Shown here in pieces: positions 7,409 to 16,755 of a stretch of 64,000 nt of DNA. The stretch's first letter is position 1. Every line of letters begins with the position of its first letter. The position numbers and the translations under genes are program-made. The DNA is from Saccharospirillum sp040881935 (GTDB lineage Bacteria; Pseudomonadota; Gammaproteobacteria; Pseudomonadales; Natronospirillaceae). The stretch covers positions 49,221 through 113,220 of the forward strand of contig NZ_JBBECH010000038.1 in NCBI RefSeq assembly GCF_040881935.1, written 5' to 3'. The notes under the pieces were generated by a model. It made no database searches and was not told the origin of the DNA. It saw only the letters and a list, made by a program, of their open reading frames with translations.

Positions 7409-7941
7409 GCGGACCCCGGTTTTAACTGGCCTACAAAGTTGCAGGGCTTGTGGGTTGAATCGAGCTGCTCCCGAATAATGCCTTCCCAGCCGGTACGACA
7501 GGCACCGGTCGAACCCGGCAGGCACATCACCAGGGTGCCATTGGCGAGCCCAGCCAAAGCCCGGCTTTGCACCGTTGAGGTACCGATTTCCTGGTAAGAC
7601 AACTGCCGAAACAGTTCGCCAAAGCCGTCAATGTGTTTATCCAGCAGTGGTGTGACCGCTTCGGGGGTGGAATCGCGGCCGGTAAAGCCAGTGCCTCCGG
7701 TCATCAGCACGACCTGGGCATCGGCAGAGGCGATCCAGCGCGACAAATGTGCCCGTATCTGATAAACCTCGTCTTTTTCGATCATTGTTTCGATCACCCG
7801 ATGCCCAGCCGCTGCGGCTGCCTCGGCCAGATATTGGCCAGAGGTATCATTGTGAGGCCCGCGGGTATCGGAAATGGTTAACACCACAATATTGAGCGCC
7901 TGTGGCGTTTGTGCCGATTCAGTGGGTGTAGAGTTACTCAC
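7405..7941 (-). CDS. moaB: Molybdopterin biosynthesis protein MoaB (MogA-like)
   Basis: 178 residues of the MoaB/MogA fold, which adenylates molybdopterin before metal insertion. Seen are IVVLTISDTRGPHNDTSG, the VVLMTGGTGFTGRDSTPEA nucleotide loop and the LVMCLPGSTGAC segment. The start is GTG 7941 with AGGAGA upstream; the frame overlaps mobA by 8 bp. No mogA or moeA is present in the window, so metal insertion relies on genes elsewhere. Confidence 0.93.
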   Translation of the reverse strand: MSNSTPTESAQTPQALNIVVLTISDTRGPHNDTSGQYLAEAAAAAGHRVIETMIEKDEVYQIRAHLSRWIASADAQVVLMTGGTGFTGRDSTPEAVTPLLDKHIDGFGELFRQLSYQEIGTSTVQSRALAGLANGTLVMCLPGSTGACRTGWEGIIREQLDSTHKPCNFVGQLKPGSA

Positions 7942-8530
7942 CGGTGTCTCCTGTCGGTGTGTCTGAAAAACTTGACGAAACCTCAGACACTGCCTGAAAT
8001 TCAGCCCAGTCCTCAGGCGTGTTGAGATTGAGGCGATCCTGCTCAGCGAGAGGCTCCGCCAACCACCGCCCGTTAAAATGGGCCATCAGGGCGCGCAATG
8101 AACGCGGGCCGTCAGGCTGGTTTAGCCAATCGGCCAGCGTCTCCCTGACGGTGGCTATCGCCGGTACCGCCAGGGGCAGCGGTGCATTCTGGTAGGCTAC
8201 CGGCACCGACTCAGCCTCCATGCAGTGCGCCAGCCGACACAAGCGATCCAGCGGCAACGCAGGCATATCCACCGGCACCACCAGCCAGAACGCGGGTTCC
8301 GGGTGCTGCGTAAGGGCGCTGTACAGCCCCGCCAGCGGGCCCCGAAAATCAGGCCAGACGTCAACAATACCGCCTGGCCCACTGTGCCAGACGTCGAGGT
8401 CGAGCGATGCCAGGCGCTGACGCTGCCAATCCAGCAAGGTGGTATCAGCCATCGGTAAACGGGCCTTGTCGGTCCCCATGCGCAGACTGCGACCACCGGC
8501 TAGTATCAGTACCGCCCCTTGTTTAACCAT
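7934..8530 (-). CDS. mobA: Molybdenum cofactor guanylyltransferase MobA
   Basis: 198 residues. It couples GMP to Mo-molybdopterin to give the bis-MGD type cofactor used by DMSO-reductase-family enzymes. The nucleotide-binding motif LAGGRSLRMGTDKA lies at residues 10-23 and the VVPVDMPALP segment is the usual metal/GTP-binding part. It begins 15 bp after the moaA stop. Its place inside a moa operon suggests that the main client enzymes use the guanine dinucleotide form. Confidence 0.93.
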   Translation of the reverse strand: MVKQGAVLILAGGRSLRMGTDKARLPMADTTLLDWQRQRLASLDLDVWHSGPGGIVDVWPDFRGPLAGLYSALTQHPEPAFWLVVPVDMPALPLDRLCRLAHCMEAESVPVAYQNAPLPLAVPAIATVRETLADWLNQPDGPRSLRALMAHFNGRWLAEPLAEQDRLNLNTPEDWAEFQAVSEVSSSFSDTPTGDTGE

Positions 8531-8545
8531 CGCTGTACATCGACG

Positions 8546-9514
8546 TCAGCCTCCAATAATGCTCAGATTCTGGGTGCCACCGGTTTGACCCTCGTGCAGC
8601 AGGTGGCTCGGTGCCTTGTGCTTCAGCAGCGCTGATAACTGCGCTTGCAGCTCAGGCACGGCCACGTCCGGTTGCATCCAGGGGCGAACATCCAGGCCAC
8701 CGTCCGAGAACAGACAGAGGTGCAGCTTGCCGGTAGATGAAATACGCAGGCGATTGCAACTGGAACAGAAATCCCGGCTATACGGCATGATCAGGCCTAT
8801 GCGGCCCTGGTATTCAGGGTGCCAGAACTCCTCTGCAGGCCCGGCATCCCGCCGGCGCTTCACCGCCTGCCAGCCTTCAGCCAGCAATTGCTGCTTCACT
8901 GTTTGCCCACTGATGTGGTGTTCGCGAAAAAAAGCCGGGTGGTCACCGGTTTCCATCACTTCAATAAAGCGCAAGGTGACCGGTGTGGTCTTGAGCCAGG
9001 TTAAAAAAGTCGCTAACTGGCCCTTTAGACCGCGCATCAACACCGCGTTGACCTTGACGGACAGACCCAGATCAATCGCGGCATCAAGCCCACGAAGTAT
9101 CTCAGGCAGGCGATCGTGTCCGGTGATGGTTTTAAATTCAGCGGCATCCAGGCTGTCAATTGACACATTCAGTTGATTCAACCCGGCCTGTCGCCACTGC
9201 CCGATTCGCTCGGCCAGCTTATAACCATTGGTGGTCAGCGCGACCGTCCGGATTCCCGGCGTTTGGGCGGCAGCATCAATAATCTCGGGCAAATCACGGC
9301 GCAAACCCGGCTCGCCACCGGTAATGCGAACTTTTTCGGTGCCCAGGCCCGCAAAGGCGGCCAGCGTTTGGCGAATTTCGGGCAAGGTGAGAAAGGACTG
9401 ATCAGGCTTACCCTGATAGCCATCTGGCAGGCAATAGGTGCAACGAAAGTTGCACACATCGGTCACCGACAGCCGCAGGTAATAAAACCGGCGGCCCATC
9501 GCGTCTTCTAACAT
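8546..9514 (-). CDS. moaA: GTP 3',8-cyclase MoaA (radical SAM)
   Basis: 322 residues; first step of Moco synthesis. The radical-SAM cluster Cys21, Cys25 and Cys28 (CNFRCTYC) and the second-cluster Cys250, Cys253 and Cys267 are present, and the chain ends in the catalytic Gly-Gly pair (SIIGG). ATG 9514 is preceded by GGAAAGGTGAACT, and that ribosome site is also the 3' end of the predicted riboswitch, so translation of the whole operon should be controlled there. Confidence 0.95.
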   Translation of the reverse strand: MLEDAMGRRFYYLRLSVTDVCNFRCTYCLPDGYQGKPDQSFLTLPEIRQTLAAFAGLGTEKVRITGGEPGLRRDLPEIIDAAAQTPGIRTVALTTNGYKLAERIGQWRQAGLNQLNVSIDSLDAAEFKTITGHDRLPEILRGLDAAIDLGLSVKVNAVLMRGLKGQLATFLTWLKTTPVTLRFIEVMETGDHPAFFREHHISGQTVKQQLLAEGWQAVKRRRDAGPAEEFWHPEYQGRIGLIMPYSRDFCSSCNRLRISSTGKLHLCLFSDGGLDVRPWMQPDVAVPELQAQLSALLKHKAPSHLLHEGQTGGTQNLSIIGG

Positions 9515-9518
9515 AGTT

Positions 9519-9640
9519 CACCTTTCCAAGTCGGGAGGCTGACGCGTTTCCGCGGCAACCCTGTTGTTCGTCACTCACGGTGTCGAACAAGGCCCTGGCG
9601 TCATATCACAGCAGACGTAGACCACCAGGGCTCGGTGGTT
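9519..9640 (-). promoter_or_regulatory. Probable Moco (molybdenum cofactor) riboswitch
   Basis: Leader RNA of moaA. Read on the minus strand it contains ACCACCGAGCCCTGG, CCAGGGCC, GGGTTGCCGCGGAAACGCG and GCCTCCCGACTTGGAAAGGT in this order. From memory these match the conserved blocks of the Moco RNA motif found before moaA genes in gammaproteobacteria. The last block contains the moaA ribosome site, which suggests translational control. The call rests on recalled consensus, not on a covariance search. Confidence 0.75.
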
Positions 9641-9749
9641 TGAATTTTAGGATGTTATATCAGGCAATCGCCTCCGCTCACTGAGTGAGTGTTACTGTTA
9701 CGACGTTGGAATCATACTCAGACCATCGCGGGTTCACAATGGCCGCTGC

Positions 9750-11288
9750 CTACACATACCTAAGCCCTTCCTCAAGCACTTGTTCGGGCGTCATGTCCTT
9801 GGGCGGCATGTGCAAACGCTGGCGAACCTCATCCCCCTGACAAGATTCAAGATGCACGTCGAACCCCCACAGCCGATGGACATGTTTGAGCACTTTTTCG
9901 GCATCTTTATCGAGCGGGATGTTGTTATGTCGGGTATGACGCAAGGTTAGCGTCCGGTCGCCGCGCAGATTGACCTCCACGACCTGAATATTGGGCTCCC
10001 TCATGCTCAGGTTATACTGCTCGGCCAGCAATGCCCGGACCTTGCGATAGCCCTGCTCATCGTGAATCGCGCTGATCTCGAATTCACTCTCATCTTCATC
10101 GTCATACACCGCGAACAAATGCATGTCGCGCATCACCTGGGGCGACAAAAACTGCTGAATGAAGCTTTCGTCCTTGAAGTTCTCCATGGCGAAATGCAGG
10201 GTATCGAGCCAATCCTTACCCGCCAGATCCGGAAACCACTCACGGTCTTCATCGGTCGGGTTTTCGCACATCCGTTTCAGATCCCGATAAATATTGAAGC
10301 CCAGGGTGTAGGGGTTCAGCCCTGAATAGTATTTTGAGTCGTACGGCGGTTGATACACAACCGCCGAATGGCTGGCCAGAAACTCCATCATAAAGCCTTC
10401 GGTGATATAGCCCCGGTTATACATCTCATTCATCAGGGTGTAGTGCCAAAAACTGGCCCACCCCTCGTTCATCACCTGAGTCTGACGCTGCGGGTAAAAA
10501 TACTGGGCCAGCTTGCGAACAATGCGCACCAGTTCGCGCTGCCAGGGTTCCAGCAAGGGCGCATTTTTTTCAATGAAGTAAAGAATATTTTCCTGGGGCT
10601 CTGAAGGGAACGTCCGCCGCTCCTGCTGGGCCTCTTTGCCTTCTGCTATCGGTATGGTGCGCCACAGCAAATTAACCTGTTGCTGCTGATAGGTTTCGCG
10701 CTCCTCCTGACGCGCCAGCTCTTCTGCGGCGGAAATGGGCGATGGTCGTTTATAGCGATCCACACCGTAATTCTGTAAAGCGTGGCAGGAATCCAGTATC
10801 CGTTCCACTTCTCGCACACCGTATCGTTCTTCACAGTGAGTCACGTACTGCTTGGCAAACACCAAATAATCGATAATGGCAGTCGCGTCGGTCCAGGTTT
10901 TAAACAGGTAGTTATTCTTAAAAAAAGAATTATGGCCATAGCAGGCGTGCGCAATCACCAACGCCTGCATTGGCATGGTGTTTTCTTCCATCAGATAGGC
11001 AATACAGGGGCTGGAATTGATGACGATCTCATAGGCCAGCCCCATAAAGCCGCGCTGATAATTTTGCTGAGTCTGCAGAAACTGCTTGCCATAGGACCAA
11101 TGGTGGTACCCCAGCGGCATGCCAATGGACGAATAGGCATCCATCATCTGCTCCGAACTGATGATCTCAATCTGGTTCGGATAGGTATCCAGCCGGTACT
11201 CCTGAGCAATCTGGCTGATTACGTGGTCATATTCCTGAATCAGCGGGAAAGTCCACTCACTGCCGGTTGAAATGGGTTTCTGGGTCAT
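9750..11288 (-). CDS. SpoVR family protein (YcgB)
   Basis: 512 residues, near E. coli YcgB length. Family segments seen are WTFPLIQEYDHVISQIAQEY, YGHNSFFKNNYLFKTWTD, the MNEGWASFWHY region and GLNPYTLGFNIYRDLKRM. The molecular function is not established. In many proteobacteria the gene follows prkA/yeaG and yeaH, as here, and the three act in stress and stationary-phase adaptation. Its ATG overlaps the yeaH stop by 4 bp. Confidence 0.93.
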   Translation of the reverse strand: MTQKPISTGSEWTFPLIQEYDHVISQIAQEYRLDTYPNQIEIISSEQMMDAYSSIGMPLGYHHWSYGKQFLQTQQNYQRGFMGLAYEIVINSSPCIAYLMEENTMPMQALVIAHACYGHNSFFKNNYLFKTWTDATAIIDYLVFAKQYVTHCEERYGVREVERILDSCHALQNYGVDRYKRPSPISAAEELARQEERETYQQQQVNLLWRTIPIAEGKEAQQERRTFPSEPQENILYFIEKNAPLLEPWQRELVRIVRKLAQYFYPQRQTQVMNEGWASFWHYTLMNEMYNRGYITEGFMMEFLASHSAVVYQPPYDSKYYSGLNPYTLGFNIYRDLKRMCENPTDEDREWFPDLAGKDWLDTLHFAMENFKDESFIQQFLSPQVMRDMHLFAVYDDEDESEFEISAIHDEQGYRKVRALLAEQYNLSMREPNIQVVEVNLRGDRTLTLRHTRHNNIPLDKDAEKVLKHVHRLWGFDVHLESCQGDEVRQRLHMPPKDMTPEQVLEEGLRYV

Positions 11289-12571
11289 GTGGTTTTCCTC
11301 TGAAACAACTGGCGGAAGACCGGGTAAATATCGGAGGGGTCGATGATCTGTTCCATCGCAAACTGCTCTGGAAACCCCGTCTGCACATCCTCATAGGCAT
11401 GCCAGAGCGCCTGATGGTCACGCGGTGTGATCTCAATATAGGAATAATACTGCACCAGCGGCATGATCGCTTTGGCCAGTAACTCACGACACTGGGGAGA
11501 GTCGTCATTCCAGTTGTCGCCATCGGAAGCCTGAGCCGCATAGATGTTCCATGCGTTTGGCGGATACCGGTCGTTAATCACCTCACCCATCATCTTTAAT
11601 GCACTGGACACAATGGTTCCACCAGTCTCCCGTGAATAGAAAAACTCTTCTTCATCAACCTCTTTGGCACTGGTGTGATGTCGGATAAAGACGACTTCGA
11701 TTTTTTCGTAATTGCGCCGCAAGAACAGGTACAACAATAAGAAAAACCGTTTTGCCATATCCTTGGTGCTCTGAGTCATGGAGCCGGACACATCCATCAG
11801 GCAGAACATAACGGCAGCATTGCTCGGCACCGGCACCCGCTCGTTGCGATTAAAGCGCAGATCGAAGTCGTCGATAAACGGCATCCGGCGAATCTTGTGG
11901 TCCAGCCCTTCGATTTCTTCCTGCCAGCCCAGCAATGATTGGGCATCGCGCAAGACCTCGTCTTTCTCCATCTCTTGCTCAACCAGGGCTTTCAGCTCTT
12001 TCAGCCGACGTCGTGACTTGCCACTGAGCGCGATGCGCCGGGCATGGGCATTGCGCAACGAACGAACAATATTGATGCGGTTGGGCACGCCCTGGCTGGT
12101 AAAACCGGCATGGCGGTACACATGATCGCTCATTTCCTTGAGTTCTTTGCGCACCAGGTTGGGTAATTCCAGATCTTCGAACAGAAATTCCAGAAATTCG
12201 TCCTGGGTAATGTTGAAAGTAAAGTCGTCTAACCCTTCCCCGCTGTTCCCGGCATCGCCACTGCCCTGCCCCTGGCCACCGCTGCCACCCGAGGGCTTGC
12301 GAATGCGATCCCCTGATCGGAATTCTTTATTGCCCGGATTGATGATATTGCGTTTGCCACCGCGACCGTGGCTAAACACTGGTTCAGAGATGTCCTCCGA
12401 CGGTATGGATATCGACTCACCATGTTCCATATCGGTAATGGACCGCTTATTGACGGCCTCATTGACTGCCTTCTTGATGTGCTTGCGGTACCGCTCCAGG
12501 AACCGACGACGATTAACCGCGCTCTTGTTCTTTCCATTTAACCGACGGTCAATCACGTAAGAATTCATCAT
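11285..12571 (-). CDS. yeaH: YeaH/YhbH family protein (DUF444)
   Basis: 428 residues. The N-terminal third is basic and has a Gly/Ser-rich linker (about residues 90-110). The C-terminal part has a VWA-like MIDAS motif (MDVSGSMTQSTKD), suggesting metal-dependent protein binding. Two ATG codons are adjacent at 12571 and 12568. It lies 85 bp downstream of prkA and is coupled to spoVR. It probably works with the PrkA kinase; the exact role is unknown. Confidence 0.92.
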   Translation of the reverse strand: MMNSYVIDRRLNGKNKSAVNRRRFLERYRKHIKKAVNEAVNKRSITDMEHGESISIPSEDISEPVFSHGRGGKRNIINPGNKEFRSGDRIRKPSGGSGGQGQGSGDAGNSGEGLDDFTFNITQDEFLEFLFEDLELPNLVRKELKEMSDHVYRHAGFTSQGVPNRINIVRSLRNAHARRIALSGKSRRRLKELKALVEQEMEKDEVLRDAQSLLGWQEEIEGLDHKIRRMPFIDDFDLRFNRNERVPVPSNAAVMFCLMDVSGSMTQSTKDMAKRFFLLLYLFLRRNYEKIEVVFIRHHTSAKEVDEEEFFYSRETGGTIVSSALKMMGEVINDRYPPNAWNIYAAQASDGDNWNDDSPQCRELLAKAIMPLVQYYSYIEITPRDHQALWHAYEDVQTGFPEQFAMEQIIDPSDIYPVFRQLFQRKTT

Positions 12572-12656
12572 ACTGTGACCTCTGTTTGTCGAGCAGACCG
12601 GAACTCCGTCTACCTGGCAAAAAATATTGCCTGGCAGCCAGATTATTCGTTACCGA

Positions 12657-14579
12657 TCAGGACGACTTGCGCACTCTCAGATACCATTCACTCAGCAGGC
12701 GCACCTGTTTTTCGGTGTAACCCCGGTTGACCATGCGCCGCACGAAATCCTGATGTTTCTTTTCATCATCGTTAGACGACTTGGCGGAGTAGGAAATGAC
12801 CGGCAATAGATCTTCGGTATTCGAGAACATTTTCTTCTCGATGACAGCGCGCAGTTTTTCATAGCTCTGCCAACTCGGGTTGCGCCCTTCATTGTTGGCC
12901 CGGGCACGCAATACAAAGTTTACGATCTCGTTGCGGAAGTCTTTGGGATTGGAGATACCAGCGGGCTTCTCGATCTTCTCCAACTCCTCGTTCAACGCAG
13001 CCCGGTCAAGGATCTCACCGGTTTCCGGATCACGGAATTCCTGATCCTGTATCCAGAAGTCAGCATAGGTGACGTAGCGGTCAAAAATATTCTGACCGTA
13101 TTCGGAGTAGCTCTCAAGGTAGGCGGTCTGGATCTCTTTGCCGATAAAATCAACATAGCGCGGCGCCAGATACTCTTTCAGGTGCGCCAGATAACGGTCG
13201 TGGACGTCCTGGGGAAACTGCTGTTGCTCGATCTGGTCTTCAAGTACATAAAGCAAATGCACCGGGTTAGCGGCAACTTCAGTGGCATCGAAGTTAAATA
13301 CTTTCGACAGGATTTTGAAGGCGAAGCGAGTCGACAGCCCATCCATACCCTCATCAACCCCTGCGGAATCCTTGTACTCCTGAATGGTCTTGGCTTTGGG
13401 ATCAGTGTCTTTCAGGTTTTCACCGTCATAGACGCGCATTTTCGAATAGACATTCGAATTTTCAGGCTCTTTAAGCCTGGAGAGCACCGAAAACTGTGCC
13501 AGCATCTTCAGCGTATCCGGAGCGCAGGGTGACTCGGACAGAGAACTGCTTTCGATCAATTTTCGGTAGATGTTGATTTCTTCGGTGACTCGGGTGCAAT
13601 AAGGCACCTTGACGATAAACACCCGATCCAGAAAGGCTTCGTTGTTCTTGTTGTTGCGAAATGCCTTCCATTCAGATTCGTTACTGTGGGCCAGCACCGT
13701 ACCAGTAAAGGGAATGGCGCTCATGCCTTCAGTGGCGTTATAGTTACCTTCCTGAGTGGCCGTGAGCAAGGGGTGTAACACCTTGATCGGCGCCTTGAAC
13801 ATCTCGACGAATTCCATCAAACCCTGGTTGGCTTTACACAGAGCACCGGAGAAGCTGTAGGCATCCGGATCGTTCTGGGGAAAATCTTCCAGCATGCGGA
13901 TATCGACCTTTCCCACCAGCGCTGAGATATCCTGGTTGTTTTCATCGCCGGGTTCGGTCTTGGCGACCGCAACCTGATCGGTAATCGAAGGGTAGAGTTT
14001 AACCACCCGAAACTGGCTGATGTCTCCGCCAAATTCATGCAGGCGCTTGACTGCCCAGGGCGACATGATAGAACGCAAGTAGCGCAGCGGGATGCCATAG
14101 CGCTCTTCCAGAATGGCGCCGTCTTCATCCGGATCAAACAAGCTCAGCGGGCTCTCATAAACAGGAGACCCCTTGATCGCATAAAACGGTACGGTTTCAA
14201 TCAGTTGTTTCAGGCGCTCGGCCAGAGACGATTTACCGCCGCCCACCGGGCCCAGCAGGTAGAGGATCTGTTTCTTCTCTTCCAACCCCTGAGCGGCATG
14301 GCGGAAATAAGAAACGATCTGCTCGATCGGCTCTTCCATACCGTAAAATTCTTCGAATGCCGGGTAACGTCGGATAATTTTATTGGAAAAGATACGACTC
14401 AGCCTGGCGTCTTTGGCCGTATCGATGACCTGGGGTTCGCCAATGGCGGCGAGCATTCGTTCAGGGGCCGACGAGTAAGCGATCGGATCCTCTTTACACA
14501 AAGCAAGGTACTCTTCGAGGGAATACTCCTCCAGCAACCTGGCTTCATAACGTGATTGAAAATGCTTGAATATATCCAT
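12657..14579 (-). CDS. yeaG: PrkA-family serine protein kinase (YeaG)
   Basis: 640 residues, the usual family length. The N-terminal AAA-type domain has a Walker A loop at residues 110-117 (GPVGGGKS); the C-terminal PrkA domain has EEINIYRKLI, GMDGLSTRFAFKILS and the YLAPRYVDFIGKEIQTAY segment. E. coli YeaG works with YeaH in adaptation to sustained nitrogen starvation. The start is ATG 14579 with GGGGGT 6 bp upstream. It heads the prkA-yeaH-spoVR operon. Confidence 0.95.
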   Translation of the reverse strand: MDIFKHFQSRYEARLLEEYSLEEYLALCKEDPIAYSSAPERMLAAIGEPQVIDTAKDARLSRIFSNKIIRRYPAFEEFYGMEEPIEQIVSYFRHAAQGLEEKKQILYLLGPVGGGKSSLAERLKQLIETVPFYAIKGSPVYESPLSLFDPDEDGAILEERYGIPLRYLRSIMSPWAVKRLHEFGGDISQFRVVKLYPSITDQVAVAKTEPGDENNQDISALVGKVDIRMLEDFPQNDPDAYSFSGALCKANQGLMEFVEMFKAPIKVLHPLLTATQEGNYNATEGMSAIPFTGTVLAHSNESEWKAFRNNKNNEAFLDRVFIVKVPYCTRVTEEINIYRKLIESSSLSESPCAPDTLKMLAQFSVLSRLKEPENSNVYSKMRVYDGENLKDTDPKAKTIQEYKDSAGVDEGMDGLSTRFAFKILSKVFNFDATEVAANPVHLLYVLEDQIEQQQFPQDVHDRYLAHLKEYLAPRYVDFIGKEIQTAYLESYSEYGQNIFDRYVTYADFWIQDQEFRDPETGEILDRAALNEELEKIEKPAGISNPKDFRNEIVNFVLRARANNEGRNPSWQSYEKLRAVIEKKMFSNTEDLLPVISYSAKSSNDDEKKHQDFVRRMVNRGYTEKQVRLLSEWYLRVRKSS

Positions 14580-14938
14580 GAACGACCCCCTGGAACGCTA
14601 TCAATTAAGCTCTCTCCGTGAGCGATGTCTGTCATGTTTCAGTGAATATCTATGCTCTCTTTTACTGGCTGCAAAGTGCACGCCAACACATGAAAACCCT
14701 GTCAGTTCAGATAGGTACCGGCCGCCCGGCGTACTCCGCTTTACAGTGAATAAGTAATGCATGGTGGAAACTGGGCGAAGGCGTTTCGCCCGGCCATTTC
14801 TGACCTGCTTACAATTTCAAGGTTAGTTCAGAAGCCGCGTAAAGGCAGGCAAATAGCGGACTTTTTTTAGAATTTACAGTTGGATAGCCGATACTGAACA
14901 GAGTGAGGGATCGCGCAGAAATATCAGGGCTCCGGCGC
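14580..14938. other. Intergenic region between prkA and ung
   Basis: No gene is supported in this 359-bp stretch. It should carry the prkA promoter at its left side. GGGCGAA (14773-14779) and TTCGCCC (14785-14791) form a hairpin without a clear T-run; this could be a weak terminator for the ung operon. I see no confident promoter elements. Confidence 0.5.
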
Positions 14939-15673
14939 CTACAGTTGCCAGTCGACCGGCGTTTGACCCGTGCCGCGTAAATAAACATTGGCCCGGGAAA
15001 AATGACCCGAACCAAACCAGCCACGATGCGCCGACAAGGGTGACGGATGCGGGGCCGTCAAAACACAGTGACGCTGGCGGTCAATCATTTGACCTTTCTT
15101 CTGGGCATAACTCCCCCACAGCATAAACACGACATCATCCCGAAACCGGTTGATGTGGTCGATCACCGCATCGGTCACGGCCTCCCACCCTTGACCCCGG
15201 TGGGCATTGGCCTGGCCCTGTTCGACGGTCAGTACTGCGTTCAGTAGCAGCACGCCCTGATGGGTCCAGGGCGTCAGATCGCCGGTATCGGGTACGCTGA
15301 AGGGAATGTCATTGCTCAGCTCTTTGAAGATATTTCGCAAGCTGGGTGGGAAGGCAACACCCGCAGGGACTGAAAAGCTCAGCCCTTGCGCCTGGCCCGG
15401 TCCGTGGTATGGGTCCTGCCCCAGAATAACGACTTTCACCTGCTCTATCGGCGTGGCATTTAATGCCTCGAACACGGCAGGCGCAGGGGGGTAGATCCGA
15501 GCGCCCTGCTCTGCCCGTTGATTAAGCCACTGCACCAGGGTTCGCTGTTGCGGCTCGGCCAGGGTGGGTGCCAGGGCGGCCCGCCAACCAGGGTCGGTCA
15601 GAGCGAGATCGGGGTCCAGTAACCAGTTTGGTTCGGGTGACGCGGATTGCACCACAGAATCAGTCCTCCGCAA
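14939..15673 (-). CDS. ung: Uracil-DNA glycosylase
   Basis: 244 residues, family 1. The catalytic water-activating loop GQDPYHG is at residues 85-91 (Asp87) and the second motif HPSPLSAHRG near residue 210. It removes uracil from DNA at the start of base excision repair. The ATG lies inside the end of the upstream oxidoreductase gene (14-bp overlap), so the two are co-translated although their functions look unrelated. Confidence 0.96.
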   Translation of the reverse strand: MRRTDSVVQSASPEPNWLLDPDLALTDPGWRAALAPTLAEPQQRTLVQWLNQRAEQGARIYPPAPAVFEALNATPIEQVKVVILGQDPYHGPGQAQGLSFSVPAGVAFPPSLRNIFKELSNDIPFSVPDTGDLTPWTHQGVLLLNAVLTVEQGQANAHRGQGWEAVTDAVIDHINRFRDDVVFMLWGSYAQKKGQMIDRQRHCVLTAPHPSPLSAHRGWFGSGHFSRANVYLRGTGQTPVDWQL

Positions 15674-16655
15674 TTTGGATCAGCGCCCGGCGCTGAATAT
15701 TGCTGGCCAGCATGGCCTCGATACGCGGTCCCAGTTCTTCCAGTGTCAGCGTATCGCACATAGTGTTCAGCATGGGCAACTTCCACAGCTGTGCATACTT
15801 GGCCAGCACCCGGGTCCGGGCATCCAGCGGGGCATCAGCACTGGCAACGCCGAGCAGGTTCACCCCACGCAAAATAAACGGGAAGATATCGGCAGGGAGC
15901 GCAGTGCCGCCGACAATGCCGCAGGCAGCCACAGATCCGCCATAGCGCAGGCTCTTGAGAATATTGACCAGCGTATGGCTCCCGACCGTATCGATGGCGC
16001 CAGCATAATTAGCCGGTCGCAGTGCTTTTGAATCCGGTTCGCTCAGCGCTTCGCGCGGCAAGATATCTGTTGCACCCAATTGCCTTAGCCAATCATGCGA
16101 GTCGGGTTTACCGCTCACGGCGGTAACCTTATAGCCCAGGGTCGACAGCAAGTGCACCGCCAGACTGCCTACGCCTCCGGTTGCGCCTGTGACCAAAACA
16201 GGGCCTTCTTCGGCGCGAACACCGCTTTCGATCAACTTTTCCAGACAATAGGCGGCTGTCACTCCGGCTGTTCCAAGGCGCATGCTGTCGGCCATACTCA
16301 ACCCGGTTGGTAACGTCACCACCCAGTCTGCTGGCACGCACACATAATCGGCAAAGCCACCCTGAGTATTCATGCCCAGGTCGAAGCCAATCACCGCGAC
16401 CTGTGTTCCGGGTTGAAACTGGCCAGACCGATCTTGCTCAACCACGCCAGCCGCATCGATGCCGGGCGTATGGGGGTAGTAACGGCTGACGCCCTTGTGG
16501 CCGTTCGCGGACAGCGCATCTTTATAATTCAGCGATGACCAGTGCACTCGAATCAACACATCGTGGTCGGGTAACTCACTCATTGGCCGGTCTTCAAGGG
16601 TGCGGGTAACGCCCTGATCGGTCAGATGTATGCGAAACGCTCTATAGGTCGTCAT
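15660..16655 (-). CDS. YhdH/AcuI-family acrylyl-CoA reductase-like MDR oxidoreductase
   Basis: 331 residues, zinc-free medium-chain dehydrogenase/reductase. Seen are HWSSLNYKDALSANG near the start, PGIDAAGVVE, the NADPH-binding VTGATGGVGSLAVHLL loop (about 150-165) and RGVNLLGVASADAP. YhdH and AcuI proteins reduce acryloyl-CoA and similar enoyl-CoA compounds, in some marine bacteria during DMSP use. No DMSP genes are near, so the substrate is open. I chose ATG 16655 because of the AGGGGGCAAC site and the standard N-terminus MTTYRAFRI; the frame is open up to 16703. Confidence 0.9.
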   Translation of the reverse strand: MTTYRAFRIHLTDQGVTRTLEDRPMSELPDHDVLIRVHWSSLNYKDALSANGHKGVSRYYPHTPGIDAAGVVEQDRSGQFQPGTQVAVIGFDLGMNTQGGFADYVCVPADWVVTLPTGLSMADSMRLGTAGVTAAYCLEKLIESGVRAEEGPVLVTGATGGVGSLAVHLLSTLGYKVTAVSGKPDSHDWLRQLGATDILPREALSEPDSKALRPANYAGAIDTVGSHTLVNILKSLRYGGSVAACGIVGGTALPADIFPFILRGVNLLGVASADAPLDARTRVLAKYAQLWKLPMLNTMCDTLTLEELGPRIEAMLASNIQRRALIQIAED

Positions 16656-16755
16656 TGTTGCCCCCTGGGCTGCGGTTACGGATCCTGAGTCTTTATGACC
16701 CACTGGACATTAATCGTCAGTTTACCCAAGTCCAGCCGGACGGGGTTATACCGCT

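Noticed and set aside
15660..16655. Evidence for DMSP breakdown from the AcuI-like protein
   Set aside because: No dmdA, ddd or acuN/acuK-type genes are near; YhdH homologues are common in bacteria without DMSP use.
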